Part shown: piece after piece, positions 33,328-44,631 of the stretch
How the letters are laid out: each line of letters begins with the position of its first letter
How positions within the stretch are numbered: position 1 is the first letter of the stretch
DNA from: Guillardia theta CCMP2712
Lineage: Eukaryota > Cryptophyceae > Pyrenomonadales > Geminigeraceae
Direction: 5' to 3'
DNA length: 64,000 bases
Assembly: GCF_000315625.1 (NCBI RefSeq)
Contig: NW_005434641.1
Span: forward strand, 250,465 to 314,464
Made by a program: the position numbers and the translations under genes
Notes under the pieces: generated by a model
Told to the model about the DNA's origin: nothing
What the model saw: only the letters and a program-made list of their open reading frames with translations
The model's database searches: none

Positions 33328-35185
33328 ATGAGATGTTGTTGCATGTTGAAGCGCTGCTCTCCTCTACTTTCCCTCCCAGCCTGCGGGGAAAGCGCGAAAC
33401 GTTTGAGTGATACTCATGATGACATCAGGTACTGGGATGATGTCGAGTCTGCCAACTACTGGCACAACACAGGTGACATTCCTTTCCTGTGTCATGGAGT
33501 GAGTCTGTTGGGCTCCAGAAACTGGACAAACAAAGTGGGAGGATCCGCTTTCCAAGGAAGGGCAGGACGAGGACGTGCAGGAGGAAGAGGAGGCTGTATC
33601 GGAAGAAGTCGACAAGGAAGAAGACGAGAGGAAGAAGCAAGGTGTCGTTCTTGGAGGTGGATGGATAAGGTGAATGCCCGTTGCTTGTCGTCCACTGCCC
33701 GCCTCGGATAGTTCCTAGTGACTTCAAGGTAGGTACTGGGATGAAGGAGAACAGGCAAACTACTGGCACAACCCTAGTGAGTTCCAAACTTCTCGCCTGC
33801 TCGGTTTGTGAACGAGCTGTGACAGACACGGGAGAGACTTCATGGGATGAGCCTCCTGCGTCTAAAATGAATGTGAGTTCGAGAGTGGTTGTCTTTGCGT
33901 GATTGAGCAACAAACAGACAAAGTGGACGAACTTGTATGATGGAAGAGCATATCCAGCAGGAGCATGGAACATGCCCCTTGCTATTAAACCTGTCCAAGT
34001 ACGCAATGGATATGTGTAGAACATCTCTAATGCCTTTCATAGCCTGGTTCTCAAGGCAATCAGAAAAACAATTCTTTGACTTCCTCCAAATTTCCTGGTA
34101 AGAGCATGGGCGTTCGAGGGATAATGCTTAATCTATCGATTTCAGATGGTTATGACTGGGACACATACGCAATGATGTACGGATTCCGAACAGGGCAGGA
34201 TGCGTACAACAAGTACTACTACGGAAGCATTGCAGGGAAACCTCAAGGACCGGAGAACAAGGGCACGACTCAAGCGTTTGGAGGCTTCATCTACGAGCCT
34301 TCGCAGGGGGACTCAGCTTCCAGGTTGAATCAAGTGCTGGCAAACCTGCCGGAAGGTAAAGAGCCCCATCGACTCTGAGACGATTGCTGACCTTGTCCTC
34401 CCTCTGCTACGAAAAGGGGAAGTGGGCGATGCTGAGCCAGCCGTTGACGAGGATGGATTGACAGAAGCGCAGAAGATCTTTGGGACCAACGAGACCTTCA
34501 CTGCTCCCGAGGTCCATGCAATCTGTTCCTGCTGGTGTGCTCATGCAGCTACAAAAGCTGGCGGAGGCAGCTGCCATGTCCAAGGGCATTGTGGCATCCA
34601 AGAAGACCGAAGATGGGCGACCTCAAATAACTCCAGAGGACATCGCCGCAGCAGCTGAAGGACTTCTTGACCAGGTGAGAAAACAGACGTGGAACTCCTG
34701 AGATTGAAAGTTGGAGCAGATCGAAAAAGGCCCCATCACGATGCACAGGACGGATATCACCAAACACACGCGTATAGCCGAGAAGTACACGAGAGAGGTG
34801 GAGAGACCATGATCTGGTTTCTTTTCCGTCTGTTGACTCGTGGATCAGGTGGCAGTTCGGGCGGCCATGAATGGAGAGACTCCGAAGCAAGAGCAATATC
34901 TCTTTCATGCCACCTTCAACAAGACGTCTGGAAGGTTCGAAGGGGCAGGACAAGTGTGAATACGCCATTGATATGTACCGTGACATTGACACGTCACGCC
35001 AGATCCACAAACTCCCTGTCGATGATCCTCGAAGGCAGACCAGTCATTATTTCGATTATGACAAGTGGGCTACTGGTTGGTTTGCTATTGAAAGCTTTGC
35101 AATGCCGCTGATGCTAGAGTTCGCAGACAAAGCAGCGAAGTCAGCTCGCGCGGCCAAGCGTGCTAAGACTAACTTGGGGCTTTGA
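33328..35185 (+). CDS. Tandem WW-domain protein
   Basis: Multi-exon; all introns I placed are GT-AG and about 40-60 bp. WW domain 1 is split by an intron: RYWDDVESANYWHNT + TGQTKWEDPLS. WW domain 2 likewise: YWDEGEQANYWHNP + NTGETSWDEPP. Both keep the two Trp residues and the Y-W pair. A Glu-rich linker lies between them. Downstream are TKWTNLYDGRAYPAGAWNMP, GYDWDTYAMMYGFRTGQDAY, a helical stretch (LQKLAEAAAMSKGIVASKK) and a C-terminus with FNKTSGRFEG and SHYFDYDKWATGWFAIESF. WW domains bind proline-rich ligands and are common in pre-mRNA processing factors, which would fit its neighbours, but the specific family is not recognised. The start at 33328 is tentative; an upstream exon is possible. 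Confidence 0.72.
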
Positions 35186-35404
35186 GGACCTTGAAACGAG
35201 CTGTTGAGGGCAGGTGGTGAAAATCTAGGGGCGTTGAGAGGAACGTGACAGATGTAGGGAGATGTTCACATGTTTGAGGATCACAAATGGTTTGAATTAC
35301 AACATAAACCATGATGAGTGATGGGCTTTAAATGGTTTGGAGTACACCTTAAGACGTGATGATTGATTTACATCTTTAAGGCTCTTCATTTACATGGACT
35401 GATG
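35186..35404. other. Short convergent intergenic region
   Basis: About 220 bp between the stops of the WW gene (+) and ZNHIT2 (-). No other signal. Confidence 0.4.
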
Positions 35405-37170
35405 TCAGGTTTCTTGCGGAAGCTCAACGATCTTCACTTTCTTTTTCCCCTCTTGCTTGTCATGAGCCGCCTGGCCCTGGGCTTCTTCCTCCTTCCAGTC
35501 CTTCTCCAATCTCTCCTTTACGATCAGTACTTGTGCCTGCAAGAGATTGATAACATCTGGATCGCGTTAGTGAACACACGAAGAACGACCAACTAGCCCG
35601 GCAAACAATACCTGTGCCAACTTCGTTGATCCAGCTGCAGAAGAAGACAACCTTCTTCGAAGTTCTGTCCAGCCTGCTCTTGAATGACTTTTGGATGCTC
35701 GATGCAGCGCTCGCTCTTTGCAGGATGGCAAGGGTGTCGGAGAGGGCAGCTAGAACCCTCATCTTGAACTGGAGGAGGCGATGAATGTCGTCTACGAGCT
35801 CCTATACATGTCATGAGCTACAAGAGATGATAGTTATCGCGACGAGGTACCAGGACGAAAGGCATGTGAGCACGTTTGAGGGACGAGGAGCTGATCAGAT
35901 CAATACTCTGCTCCATGCAGGAGTTGAGAGACTCGGCAACCTGGGGGAACAGGCGGAGGGGAGGGTCACAACTCGGAAACGTGGAGGAGGGACAGCATGG
36001 CACGGAGATGGAGGAGAGAAGATGGGCAGAGTGTCATATGAAGAGAGCAAGCAGTGCTAGGGAGTGACCCTCACGTTCTTGGGAGGGACACATTCCTCCT
36101 GGCGCGCCGACGGGGAGAGCATGTAGGGTGAGGACTCGCATAAGATCCTCGCGCTCTCGAGCAGAATCTCTTGATCAGAATCTGTGTCTCCGTTGCATCT
36201 GATAGCAGCGCGTCATTCCTCGACGGCATTCCCTCCCCTCGCAATCGTCTACCTCCTTTTGGTCAGAACATAACTCCACAGCATTCCCACAAGGATGAAG
36301 GGAAGCAACGGCGAGGGCTCTTTCCGACTCAAAGTACTAAACTTGGGAATTTCTTTGAGAATCCTCGGCATTCTTCTCGAGGACATCTCTCCGTCCTCCT
36401 CCTCCTCCTCCTCCTCCTCCTCCTCTACCTCTATCGCGCAACCACTCTGCATCCACCATGGCACCCACTGCTGCATCAGTCCATCCAGTTTCCCTTCCCT
36501 CACGGCCTGCTCGACTTCCATCAGCAACAGTCCCTGCAAGGCTCCTCACCAACCTTAATGAACGCTTGCTGCTGTGCTGCCGACAAGTCTTCCCATTGCG
36601 TGTTCTCATCCAGCTTCAACTGCCGCCATCTATCAAAGCTCATATCTCTTCCGCCGCTGATCGAGCATTGAGCATGCTCATCGTACCCCTTCAAGCTCCT
36701 CTCCCAGATCGTCTTCGTCGCACTCGTCCTGCATGGTAGGGATTACCATCACAGACTGTCGGACAACAAGATCCCTTGAAGGGAAGCAGCGCGGCGTACC
36801 TTGTCGCTCTCCTCTTCCGCTTGCTCGCTGTGCATTCTCTTCCTACAGGCATGTGTAAGGAGGAAGCAAGGCATGATGCAGCGTTTACAAGATATCCATC
36901 ATTTTCTTCTTCTCGTTGTCATCGACTCCCTCGCGCCCTTTGATCTCGTTCATCACCTGTAGAGCGAGCTCAACCAAGGAAGCAACAAGCACTGCCGACC
37001 TCGCCCTTGAAGAACATCTCGGCACATCTGCCCTCGTTGTGACTCTTGTAGCATGCGCTTGAGCAGATCCTTCCCTGGCACCGCCTGCATCTTCCCATCA
37101 AACTTCCTGATGCGCCTGTTCCCGCTCCTGCTTCGCTGCCGACGCCGCATCCGACGCACGCATCTGCCAT
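35405..37170 (-). CDS. ZNHIT2: Zinc finger HIT domain-containing protein 2
   Basis: Begins at ATG 37170 with an HIT zinc finger: ACVGCGVGS, GRCRRCQGRICSSACYKSHN, GRCAEMFFKGEV (Cys/His pattern complete). Later exons give an acidic linker, the helix WEDLSAAQQQAF, then GKLDGLMQQWVPWWMQSG and IPKFSTLSRKEPSPLLPFIL followed by LWSYVLTKR, which match the conserved ZNHIT2 core (w-x-PWW, IPxLxxL-x-PSPLL). The C-terminal helices include EILLESARILCESSPYMLS, VAESLNSCMEQSIDLI and LDRTSKKVVFFCSWINEVG. ZNHIT2 works with the R2TP co-chaperone in U5 snRNP assembly. Most introns are ~45 bp; one is about 130 bp. One junction (after AAQQQAFIK, near 36560) would need an implausible 20-bp intron or an alternative splice, so that exon is uncertain. 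A run of about 10 Glu lies after the PWW motif. Confidence 0.82.
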
Positions 37171-37199
37171 GGCAAAGCCGGCCAAAAAAGGATCAAAGC

Positions 37200-37800
37200 G
37201 AGCCCACGCCGGAGTACATACATAGGGAGTGAGACAAGACACTAACTGAAGAAGCATTTGAAATAGAGCACGGTACCGTACATCTGCCAGTCGGACCGGA
37301 CTCACTGAGTCAGTGACTCAGTCGGAGGTGCGAACTCCGAGGCCGGCGGTGCAGTGAAACCGGGCCGCTGTGAGTCTAGTCATTCCGCCTGGCATGAGGG
37401 CACCCGCGGCGGCCGGCTGGCAGCCTCAGGCCAGCCTCAGAGTCGGACGGTCACCGGCGCCGCGGAATCGGCTCGGATGTCTGAACGGTCAGGCCCAAGT
37501 TAGTACACGCCGGCCCGGCCGCCCGGCCCGGACAGACTTCTTGACTCGGACTCAGCCCAGTGAGTCTGGCCGCGCCGGACTCGGGAGTCTCCGCAGCCTC
37601 GGTCACCCCGAGTGTTTCCGGCGCTCGGAGCGAGTCACCCGTAGCGGCCGCGCCGCGGCTGCCGGTGGGTTCAGTCAATCTGCGGCTGAGTGCGGCCCAC
37701 TGGCCGGGCTCCGGACCTGAGCCGGGGGGCGGCCCGGTGTAAACTGACACCCGGAGCTCAGAGTGGCACGGCGTTCCGGGCCAGGCACACAGTGAGGGCT
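37200..37800. repeat. GC-rich island with GAGTC/TGACTCA and CCGG motifs
   Basis: Abruptly GC-rich, non-coding, and dense in gactc/gagtc and ccgg words; cactgagtcagtgactcag at about 37304-37322 is palindromic. acggtaccgtaca lies near its left edge. The island separates ZNHIT2 (-) from the 2OG oxygenase (+). Open frames here run on both strands and are composition artefacts. The composition matches islands at 46.2 and 50.1 kb. Confidence 0.6.
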
Positions 37801-38111
37801 TAAAATAATAAGTGACACTAAAAAAAAGTGTCAGATTTGAACCCGCGCCACCTCTCTCTATCTGCTCCTCCTCTATGGCTCTGGGACCCGCTCGTCCCCC
37901 CCCGCTCCTCTGACCCGCCCCCCGCTGCTTTCACCAGTCAGAGTCGATCCTCCTCATGCTGCTCTCACTCCCTGCATCATGCCTCCCCTCTTGGCGGGTC
38001 CCTGGAAAACTTTCTTGAACGTTCCGGTTCTCTCATCCCACATACACTTGCTGCTCTTCTTGTCCTTCATGTCTCAGCAGCACATCAAGCACATCCTGCC
38101 TGTTTGACCTC

Positions 38112-39124
38112 ATGGTCCAGGTCTGCGCGTGGTGGCGTGTCAAGACGATGGTGAAGCGGAAGATGAGCACAGAGACAGCCTACAAGGTCCTGGTGATCGG
38201 GCTGATTGTGACCACGCTGTTAGCGTTTCTTCTGGTCACGCAATCGCAGCTTGTGCAAGCCTGATACTCTCCTCTGCAGGCCAGGCTGATCTTCACCCCG
38301 ATGATTTCTTGTCTGAGGTGACGACAATGAGATGGTCTGAGTGCAAGGTGAATCGTACGATCATAACAGCCATCAGAAGCTCGTCAGGAAGGTAGAGGGC
38401 TTCATGCCGGAGGAGGTGGCAGCTTCGTTGCCGCATGTCGTGTTGGCTCATTCGGTGACGTGCGAAGGAGTTTGCATGGATGCAGCAGTGCTTGGAGAAC
38501 CACCCGCTCACTGGCCCATCGGTGCTGGATCAGAACGCGTTCTCAGCCACCAAAGGCTTCGTCATCGCCTTCAACAGGTGCGAAGAGTCTTTGCCGCAGC
38601 AAAATGTGAGGGTTATGGTCGGAGCAGGAAGGGGATCGACCGGTTCAAGAAGGACGTGCGCTTCGAGTGCCTGCATGTCGTGACTGTGATGTGTGAGTGC
38701 CGGAGGCTGACATGCGATCGAGCCAGCCTTACTTCGACAGAGCACTCTACGCTGGAGCCAACGCCTTCGTCATGAACCTGGTGTGTGTGGAGTGAGAGAG
38801 CGAGAGGGGAGGGAGGCTGACTTTGAAGCAGCTAGTCTGCCATACCCCGACGAATGAGAGCGATGTTGTCGTCAATTTGCATATCGACAACACCATTCAG
38901 TCATGGTGGGTCGGAGAGATCTTTGCCCATCAGGTTCTGAGCTGATAGCAAGCAGAAGAAGCGTGCGAGACTGACGGGGTATAGGTGAATGTGCTCTACA
39001 TCTCGGTACCAGAAGACATGAAAGGAGGGCAGCTTCAGGCACGATGATGATCATGAAAAAGATCAGAATGATGATAATGATGATGATAATGATCATGATG
39101 ATGCTCATGATGATGCTCATGGTC

Positions 39125-39216
<92 letters not shown>

Positions 39217-39998
39217 CATGGTCATGGTCATGGTCATGAGCTTGTGAAGGTTGGTTCTCATGTCGGTGTCTCTCAAGGTCTTCAAGTACAGCAAGACGGT
39301 GCCTGAAATCGCCAATCCTCCTCCTCCGGACGAGGTGCGAGACCGTTATGACTCTGTCCTACCTCTGCTCCTAGTCAGCAAGCAAGCCAGTAGGTCAGTA
39401 GGTCAGTAGGTCAGTAAGTCAGTAAGTCAGTAAGTCTCGTCATTGGTCGTGATGCTTGTCTGTCTGGCTGTGAGTGAGTGAGTGAGTGAGTGAGTGAGTG
39501 AGTGAGTGAGTGAGTGAGTGAGTGAGTGAGTGAGTGAGTGAGTGAGTGAGTGAGTGAGTGAGTGAGGGAGTGAGTGAGTGAGTGAGTGAGGGAGTGAGTG
39601 AGGGAGTGAGTGAGTGAGTGAGTGAGTGAGGGAGTGAGTGAGTGAGTGAGGGAGTGAGTGAGTGAGTGAGTGAGTGAGTGAGTGAGTGAGATAGTCAGCC
39701 AGAGTCCGTCAGGCCTCTGTGAGCGTCTTCACTTCATCTCCTCTCTCCCTCTGCTTCTCTCGCTCCTTCCTTCACGTAGAGTCGCTCGTCAAACATCTCG
39801 ATCTCATGTCTCTTGGTCCAGGAAGTCTTCCCGCAGGAGAACACCATGGTCGCCTTCCGAGGCGACGCCTACCACCGGGTACTTGCACCTCTCCCGCTAC
39901 CTTCCAGTGAGCCAAGGCAGGTGATGGGCTACCGGACGCAGATCCAGAAGAAGCGCATCTCGCTCGTGCTCGAGCAGTATCAAGTGCCTTCATGGTGA
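38112..39998 (+). CDS. Membrane-anchored 2OG-Fe(II) oxygenase
   Basis: Starts at ATG 38112 with an N-terminal signal anchor (YKVLVIGLIVTTLLAFLLV), implying a type II protein of the ER or Golgi. Middle exons include KLVRKVEGFMPEEVAASLP, GIDRFKKDVRFECLHV and PYFDRALYAGANAFVMNL. The catalytic part has the iron ligands: HID in SDVVVNLHIDNTIQSW, then VNVLYISVPEDMKGGQL, and the distal His in NTMVAFRGDAYHRV; the 2-oxoglutarate-binding Arg is probably in KKRISLVLEQYQV. This is the double-stranded beta-helix oxygenase pattern, prolyl-4-hydroxylase-like; the substrate is unknown. The last intron is 39879-39920 (42 bp, in frame and stop-free, so it could also be retained). Two upstream introns are long and filled with microsatellites. 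Exons between 38250 and 38700 are only partly resolved. Confidence 0.7.
39042..39238. repeat. (GAT)n microsatellite inside an intron
   Basis: About 30 gat units flanked by gatcat and gtcatg variants, within an intron of the 2OG oxygenase. The poly-Met and poly-Ile frames it creates are not real proteins. Confidence 0.95.
39471..39691. repeat. (GTGA)n microsatellite inside an intron
   Basis: About 220 bp of gtga units with occasional gga variants, in the next intron of the 2OG oxygenase. Each unit resembles the start of a GT donor (gtgagt), so the array is a long string of potential splice donors. Confidence 0.95.
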
Positions 39999-40284
39999 GG
40001 CCCGGGAGACTCTCGGAGGGGAGGGGAGTGAGCATGCGGCGGCAGGGTGGAGTCACTGACCAAGACCTTCAAGTTCTTTCAACGGGATAACATGCCGATG
40101 GTGTGAGGGGGAACACTCACGTCTGTCATCTTTTTCTTTCTCCTCCTCCTCGTTATGATTTGTTCCCCCCTCCCTCTACCTCCCGTTTCTCTCCCTTCCC
40201 CCGGCCTCGTCCGTTGTTTCCTACTCTGTACACGCTTGGCAAGAGATCTACTTCAAGCACCACCACCATCTCCTCCTCTCTCGC

Positions 40285-43200
40285 TCACTTGCCGAGCAAC
40301 GAGGATCTCCTGGCTCTGGCGTTCAAGTGACTCAGCCCAGCGCTGGATCGGAAGACGTCTGTCCTCCTCGACATCTCCGCCTGCTCGATCTCAGCCAGCA
40401 TCGCGTCCACGTTGGCGACGAGCCTCTGCGGGAAACATGAGCATTCTTCGATCTGTCTCCTCCGATTCTTTCCTCGCTCTCCTCCTCCTCTCCTCGTTCC
40501 GTTCCCTCCTCTTACCTCCTTGCTGAGGGAGAAGAGAGGGACTTCTTTGGGCAGGCTCGATACCATCATCGTGTCCGAGCTCGGGAACCTGCGTAGCATG
40601 AGACAGGATGGGAGCGATTCGAGCAGCCTTACAGCGCGTCTCCCATCCTGCAGAGAAAATCTCTCGACTTCACTTCCCACGGCTCCTCCTCCATCGAGTT
40701 ATCCTTCGACTGGAAGAACGGGTTGATGTTCTCTCCCTCCGCCTGCATCCCCGTCATGACCTGCCACTGCTCTCTCTCTCTCCCCCTCCCCCCCTCGCTC
40801 CCTCGCTCCCTCGCTCCCTCGCGTCCTCTTCACTCACAGCCTGAAAGGCCCCAACTTTCTCATGGGTGCTGACGATCCAGAAGGAAATCTGCTCATCTGT
40901 CAAATAACTTCCTCCGCCTCCTCTCCCTTTCCTCTTCCTCCACCTCTCCTCCACCTTCATGATCCTCCATCATCATCATAGCAGCAGCATCACAAGCACC
41001 ATCAACAACACCCTCGAGCTGCTCTTCCACTTCATCACAGCAGCAGCGAAGAGGACAGCATGCGGAGAGCAGGCGAGTTGAGGACAAGACGATCAAAGTA
41101 TGAGCGCACCTTTGCACTGTCTTGCGTGGAGATGGGAAAGGACGGGAACTTAGGAGCAGAGATACTGAAGCATTCGGCCGTCTCTCCACCAGCATCCTCG
41201 GGCGGGTCCATCAAAGAAACGTTTCTTTCCTCCTCCTCCTCCTCCTCCTTCGGCCTCTTGTCCTCCAGCCATCGTCCCGTCCGCAGCTTCCTTTGGGTCT
41301 CGGAGCACTGTTGCTGGAACTCTATCGTGCTGCGGTACTGGTCAAGCTGATGCTGGTACCGCCTCCTGAGGTAGGCGAACTTCTCCTGCAGCGATTGAAG
41401 CTTCTCGATCAAGACTTTGAACTGCATGGCGGGAGAGACCTGGAGGTTTCGGATGTACTGCTGCACTATCCCCTCCACGTCCTGCGGTTTGATCGACAAC
41501 CGACGGAGCGATGCTCGGCTCGCAGCCACGTTCTTCTCCACCTCCGTGCTCACATGAGTTGCAGCCTCGCTCTCCTCGCTGACCTCCGACATCTCCGATG
41601 GCTCCACGTGCGAGAGTTCGAGGAGGGCGTGAAGGTCTTGGAGGAAGGTCGACATCTCTGTCACAAGGCTCTGCCTCGACCTCCTCCTCCTCTCCCGCTG
41701 CTGCCCCTTCAGGTCGACCTTGGAGGGCGCCATGTTCAGCAGCTGCGCCTGGAGGGCAGCGGGGAAGAGCTCGAGGCACGCGGGTCGCTCACCAGCAGCT
41801 ATCAGACGCGTCGCAACCTCAGCCATCAGCGAGCGAGTCACGATCGCTCTCTCTACGGATGTCCAGGCATGCCGCAGGGCTGCGAACCTCCGCACGTGCG
41901 CCTGTAGTCTCTTCCTCCACCAGCGCTGGATCCTGTTGACCTTGGTCGCCAGCAGCCGGATCATGTTGACCACCACTTTGCCTCTGTTGGCCTCCTGCAG
42001 GAACGAGCGGATGACGTTGCCCGCGTGCTGAATGATCTCTGCTTGCCGCTTCTTCACCAGCCTGAGGGTATCCTGTCACTCTCTTCTCCAGCCCTTGCCA
42101 CTTCCTCCTCCCAGCTGCTCATCACCTGTCTAGCTTGCTTGCAACCATGAAGAAACTTGCAGCTTGACGCTCATCGACGATGCCAAACTCGGGAAAGTGA
42201 TGCAGAGGTTTCTGAGACTTGTTGTGAGCAAGTAGTGAAGACAAAGATGAGAAAGAGACGGTAACAGAGGAGGAGGAGGTGGAGAGGGAGGATGTTGCGA
42301 GTGAGGAAGAGAGGGAAGGAAGCAGCGAAGGCGGACGATGAGGGACAGGGAGGAGGTAGAGGAGGCAGAGGAGGTGGTGAGAACAAGGAGGAGAGAAGAG
42401 GAAGAGGACAGAGGAAGAGGAGGGAAGAGGGAGGACGAGATCCTTACCTTGATCTTGTGAGAGGACGATGACGATCGAATGCATGAGAAACACTGATACA
42501 GGATCTGCCGCAGCCACTTGTGCACTCGCGCGCAGGCAGGAAAGACCTTGAGCAGGTTTCCCTTCTTGATCTGCACCCCGATAAAGGCCAGGAAGACTGT
42601 GGAGATGCGAAGCCCTCGCTCCGTGTCCTCCCGAACGATCTTTGGAAGGAGCAACAGGTCAGGAGGGGGGGGGATGCAGGAGATCGAACCTGAAAGTCCG
42701 ACTTCAAGGCTTCTCGGCGCTTGCGGAACTCCTTGTAGAGGAGGTTGAAAAAGCTGCTGCAGACGACGGAGATCAGAAGGAGCTTCTGCCTCCTCTCGCT
42801 CTCCTCCTTGATCAGGTCGTTCTGTATCATAGCGAGCCTCCTGTCTCGCCTGTTCGCAACGTCGCTCAGCAGCAGGCCGCCAGAACAACCTCGCATCACC
42901 TCTCTATCGTGTCCTTGATCCTCCTCACCTTCCCCTCCTCGATCTCTTGCCTCCTCGTCTGCACCGTGGCAATCGCCTGCTGCTGCCGCCTCCAGGAGAG
43001 CGGTCGCTCCTCCGTTCCTCGCTGTCTTCGAGCGCTCAGGATGTTCTCTCGGACGTGATCACGGGGTGGAAATCGAGCTGAGAACGGCCTGCTGCTCAGC
43101 TGGATATGTCTGCTGCTGTGCTCTCGTGCCGTGCTGGGCCTCAAGTCATCCTTCTCAGGTCTCCTCAGGTCAAACGTCCGTTCTGTCATCACATTCGACT

Positions 43201-43869
43201 CCGAGTTCACCCTCGACATGTCGAGGTGTAGGCGACGGGAAGAGCCCTGCTGCTGCTCCTCACCTGCCATGGTAGATGCAAGCATCACGCTCGACTCCAT
43301 CTGGATGCTCTCCCTTCGCCCGCTCGCCTCCGCAAGGTTCTCTCCTTGGCCTCCTGCCTGCTCCGCCCTCTCCTCCTGGTCCCCTTCCTTGGGCTGTTTC
43401 TCAAACCAGCTCGAGCTTCTCCTGGTCCTGTCGGACGCTTCTTTGTTTCTGTGGCAACAAGTCAACGACACTGCAAGGATACAGACAGGAGCTTTCCTGG
43501 GTGTCTGTAGAGTCTCTGGCTTTCCTCTCCAAAGATGCTCCTTGTGGATTCTCTGCCGGAGATTGTCTGCCATGGAGCTGCCGGAAGGTCATCGGCTAGC
43601 AGGCAGCAATCCTTACCGACCTCTCCTCCACTTCGAAGAGAGAGTTCGCCCACTGCGCGAAACTCTTGGGGACCCCCATCTCATCATACAGCGCGATGTA
43701 CGGGATGTCCTTCTCCCTCCTGCGACCGCCTCCTGTGAGTGGCGGGACGAGCCGGCATGGTACCGCACTTGAGCCCGTTCTTGCGCAGGGTGGTTCCGAG
43801 GAACGCAACACCGAGGGCGAACTCGTCTCTGACTTCGATCTTCTTCTTCTTTGATCCTGGTGCGTTCAT
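40285..43869 (-). CDS. IQ-motif coiled-coil protein, unidentified
   Basis: A large multi-exon gene starting near ATG 43869 (MNAPGSKKKKIEVRDEFALG). Next comes YIALYDEMGVPKSFAQWANS (exon near 43620-43740), a charged, Ser-rich region (43573-42896) and helices (LAMIQNDLIKEESERRQKLL). After a pyrimidine-rich intron (about 42130-42447), exon 42057-41035 begins MKKRQAEIIQHAGNVIRSFL and has IQ-type helices (VNRIQRWWRKRLQAHVRRF) and long coiled coil (LIEKLQSLQEKFAYLRRRY). Further exons include ISFWIVSTHEKVGAFQ and NVDAMLAEIEQAEMSRRTDV, with the stop at 40285. The architecture resembles IQ/coiled-coil proteins of flagella or the cytoskeleton, but I cannot assign a family. Exon borders between 41035 and 40300 are only partly resolved. 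Convergent with the 2OG oxygenase (287 bp). Confidence 0.6.
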
Positions 43870-44631
43870 CGGCTTCTACACGAAGCTCAGCAAGGTTTAT
43901 CGACTCTACTCCACCAGCCTACCTTTATGTTGTTTCCTATCCTCCTGGCGCATGTACTGAAGACAGGGACCTAGCAACCCTTGAGCATGCACGGGGACGA
44001 GCTCGAAACTTACTCCCGTCTCGAAAATCTCCAGCGCCTTGGAGAAAGGATCGACCTAGTAGGAGCCCTGTCATCCTGAGGTGGAGACTAGCGGGTCGTC
44101 AGGCTCACCTGATCCTTCATCGTCCTGCCACTCCTCTCGCCCCGGGTCTCTTCCTCTACCTGTTACTTCTGTCCTGGCATCCTCCCCTCCTCCCTCTTGC
44201 TCCTCCTCCTCGCTTCTCGTGTCCTGGTTCAGTTCCCATATGGCAACGGAAACGAGGTTTCAAGGTAGCAGATAGCGTACCCTAGGGGTATCTTTGACGC
44301 TGAATGAAGGGGTAGGGGTGATTACTTGTCATTTCAGGTTGACAAGTGGATATAAAATGGGAGAACAACGCCATGGAGGGGAACGGAGGGAGGGAGGTAG
44401 AGACAGGGAAGGACTTGGTAGGAAGGGAAGAGACAGAGGACAAGAGAAGGGAAGTCAAAGAGAGACAATGAGGGAGGGGAGGGGAGAGCAGTTTGGGGCA
44501 GTGAAGAGCAGCCATGCGAGGGAGGGATGCTGAGGAAGGAGGAAGTCTGAGTCAAAGGTGACGAGTTGTGAAAGCAGAAACTGAGAACGCCAAATGATTC
44601 ATTCGTTAACTCTAGCATGGAGTGCCTCCAT
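43870..44631. other. Intergenic, promoter-like elements only
   Basis: No gene recognised. Around 44283-44362 there is a promoter-like cluster (ctaggggtatc, aaggggtaggggtgatta, then tggatataaaatgg at about 44347-44360) in + orientation, but no convincing + gene follows it. 44380-44530 is purine-rich. Confidence 0.35.

Noticed and set aside
37370-37750. Overlapping open frames in the GC-rich island
   Set aside because: Open on both strands at once, with strong Arg/Pro/Gly bias; composition artefact.
39044-39315. Poly-Met and poly-Ile open frames
   Set aside because: Artefacts of the (GAT)n microsatellite inside an intron.
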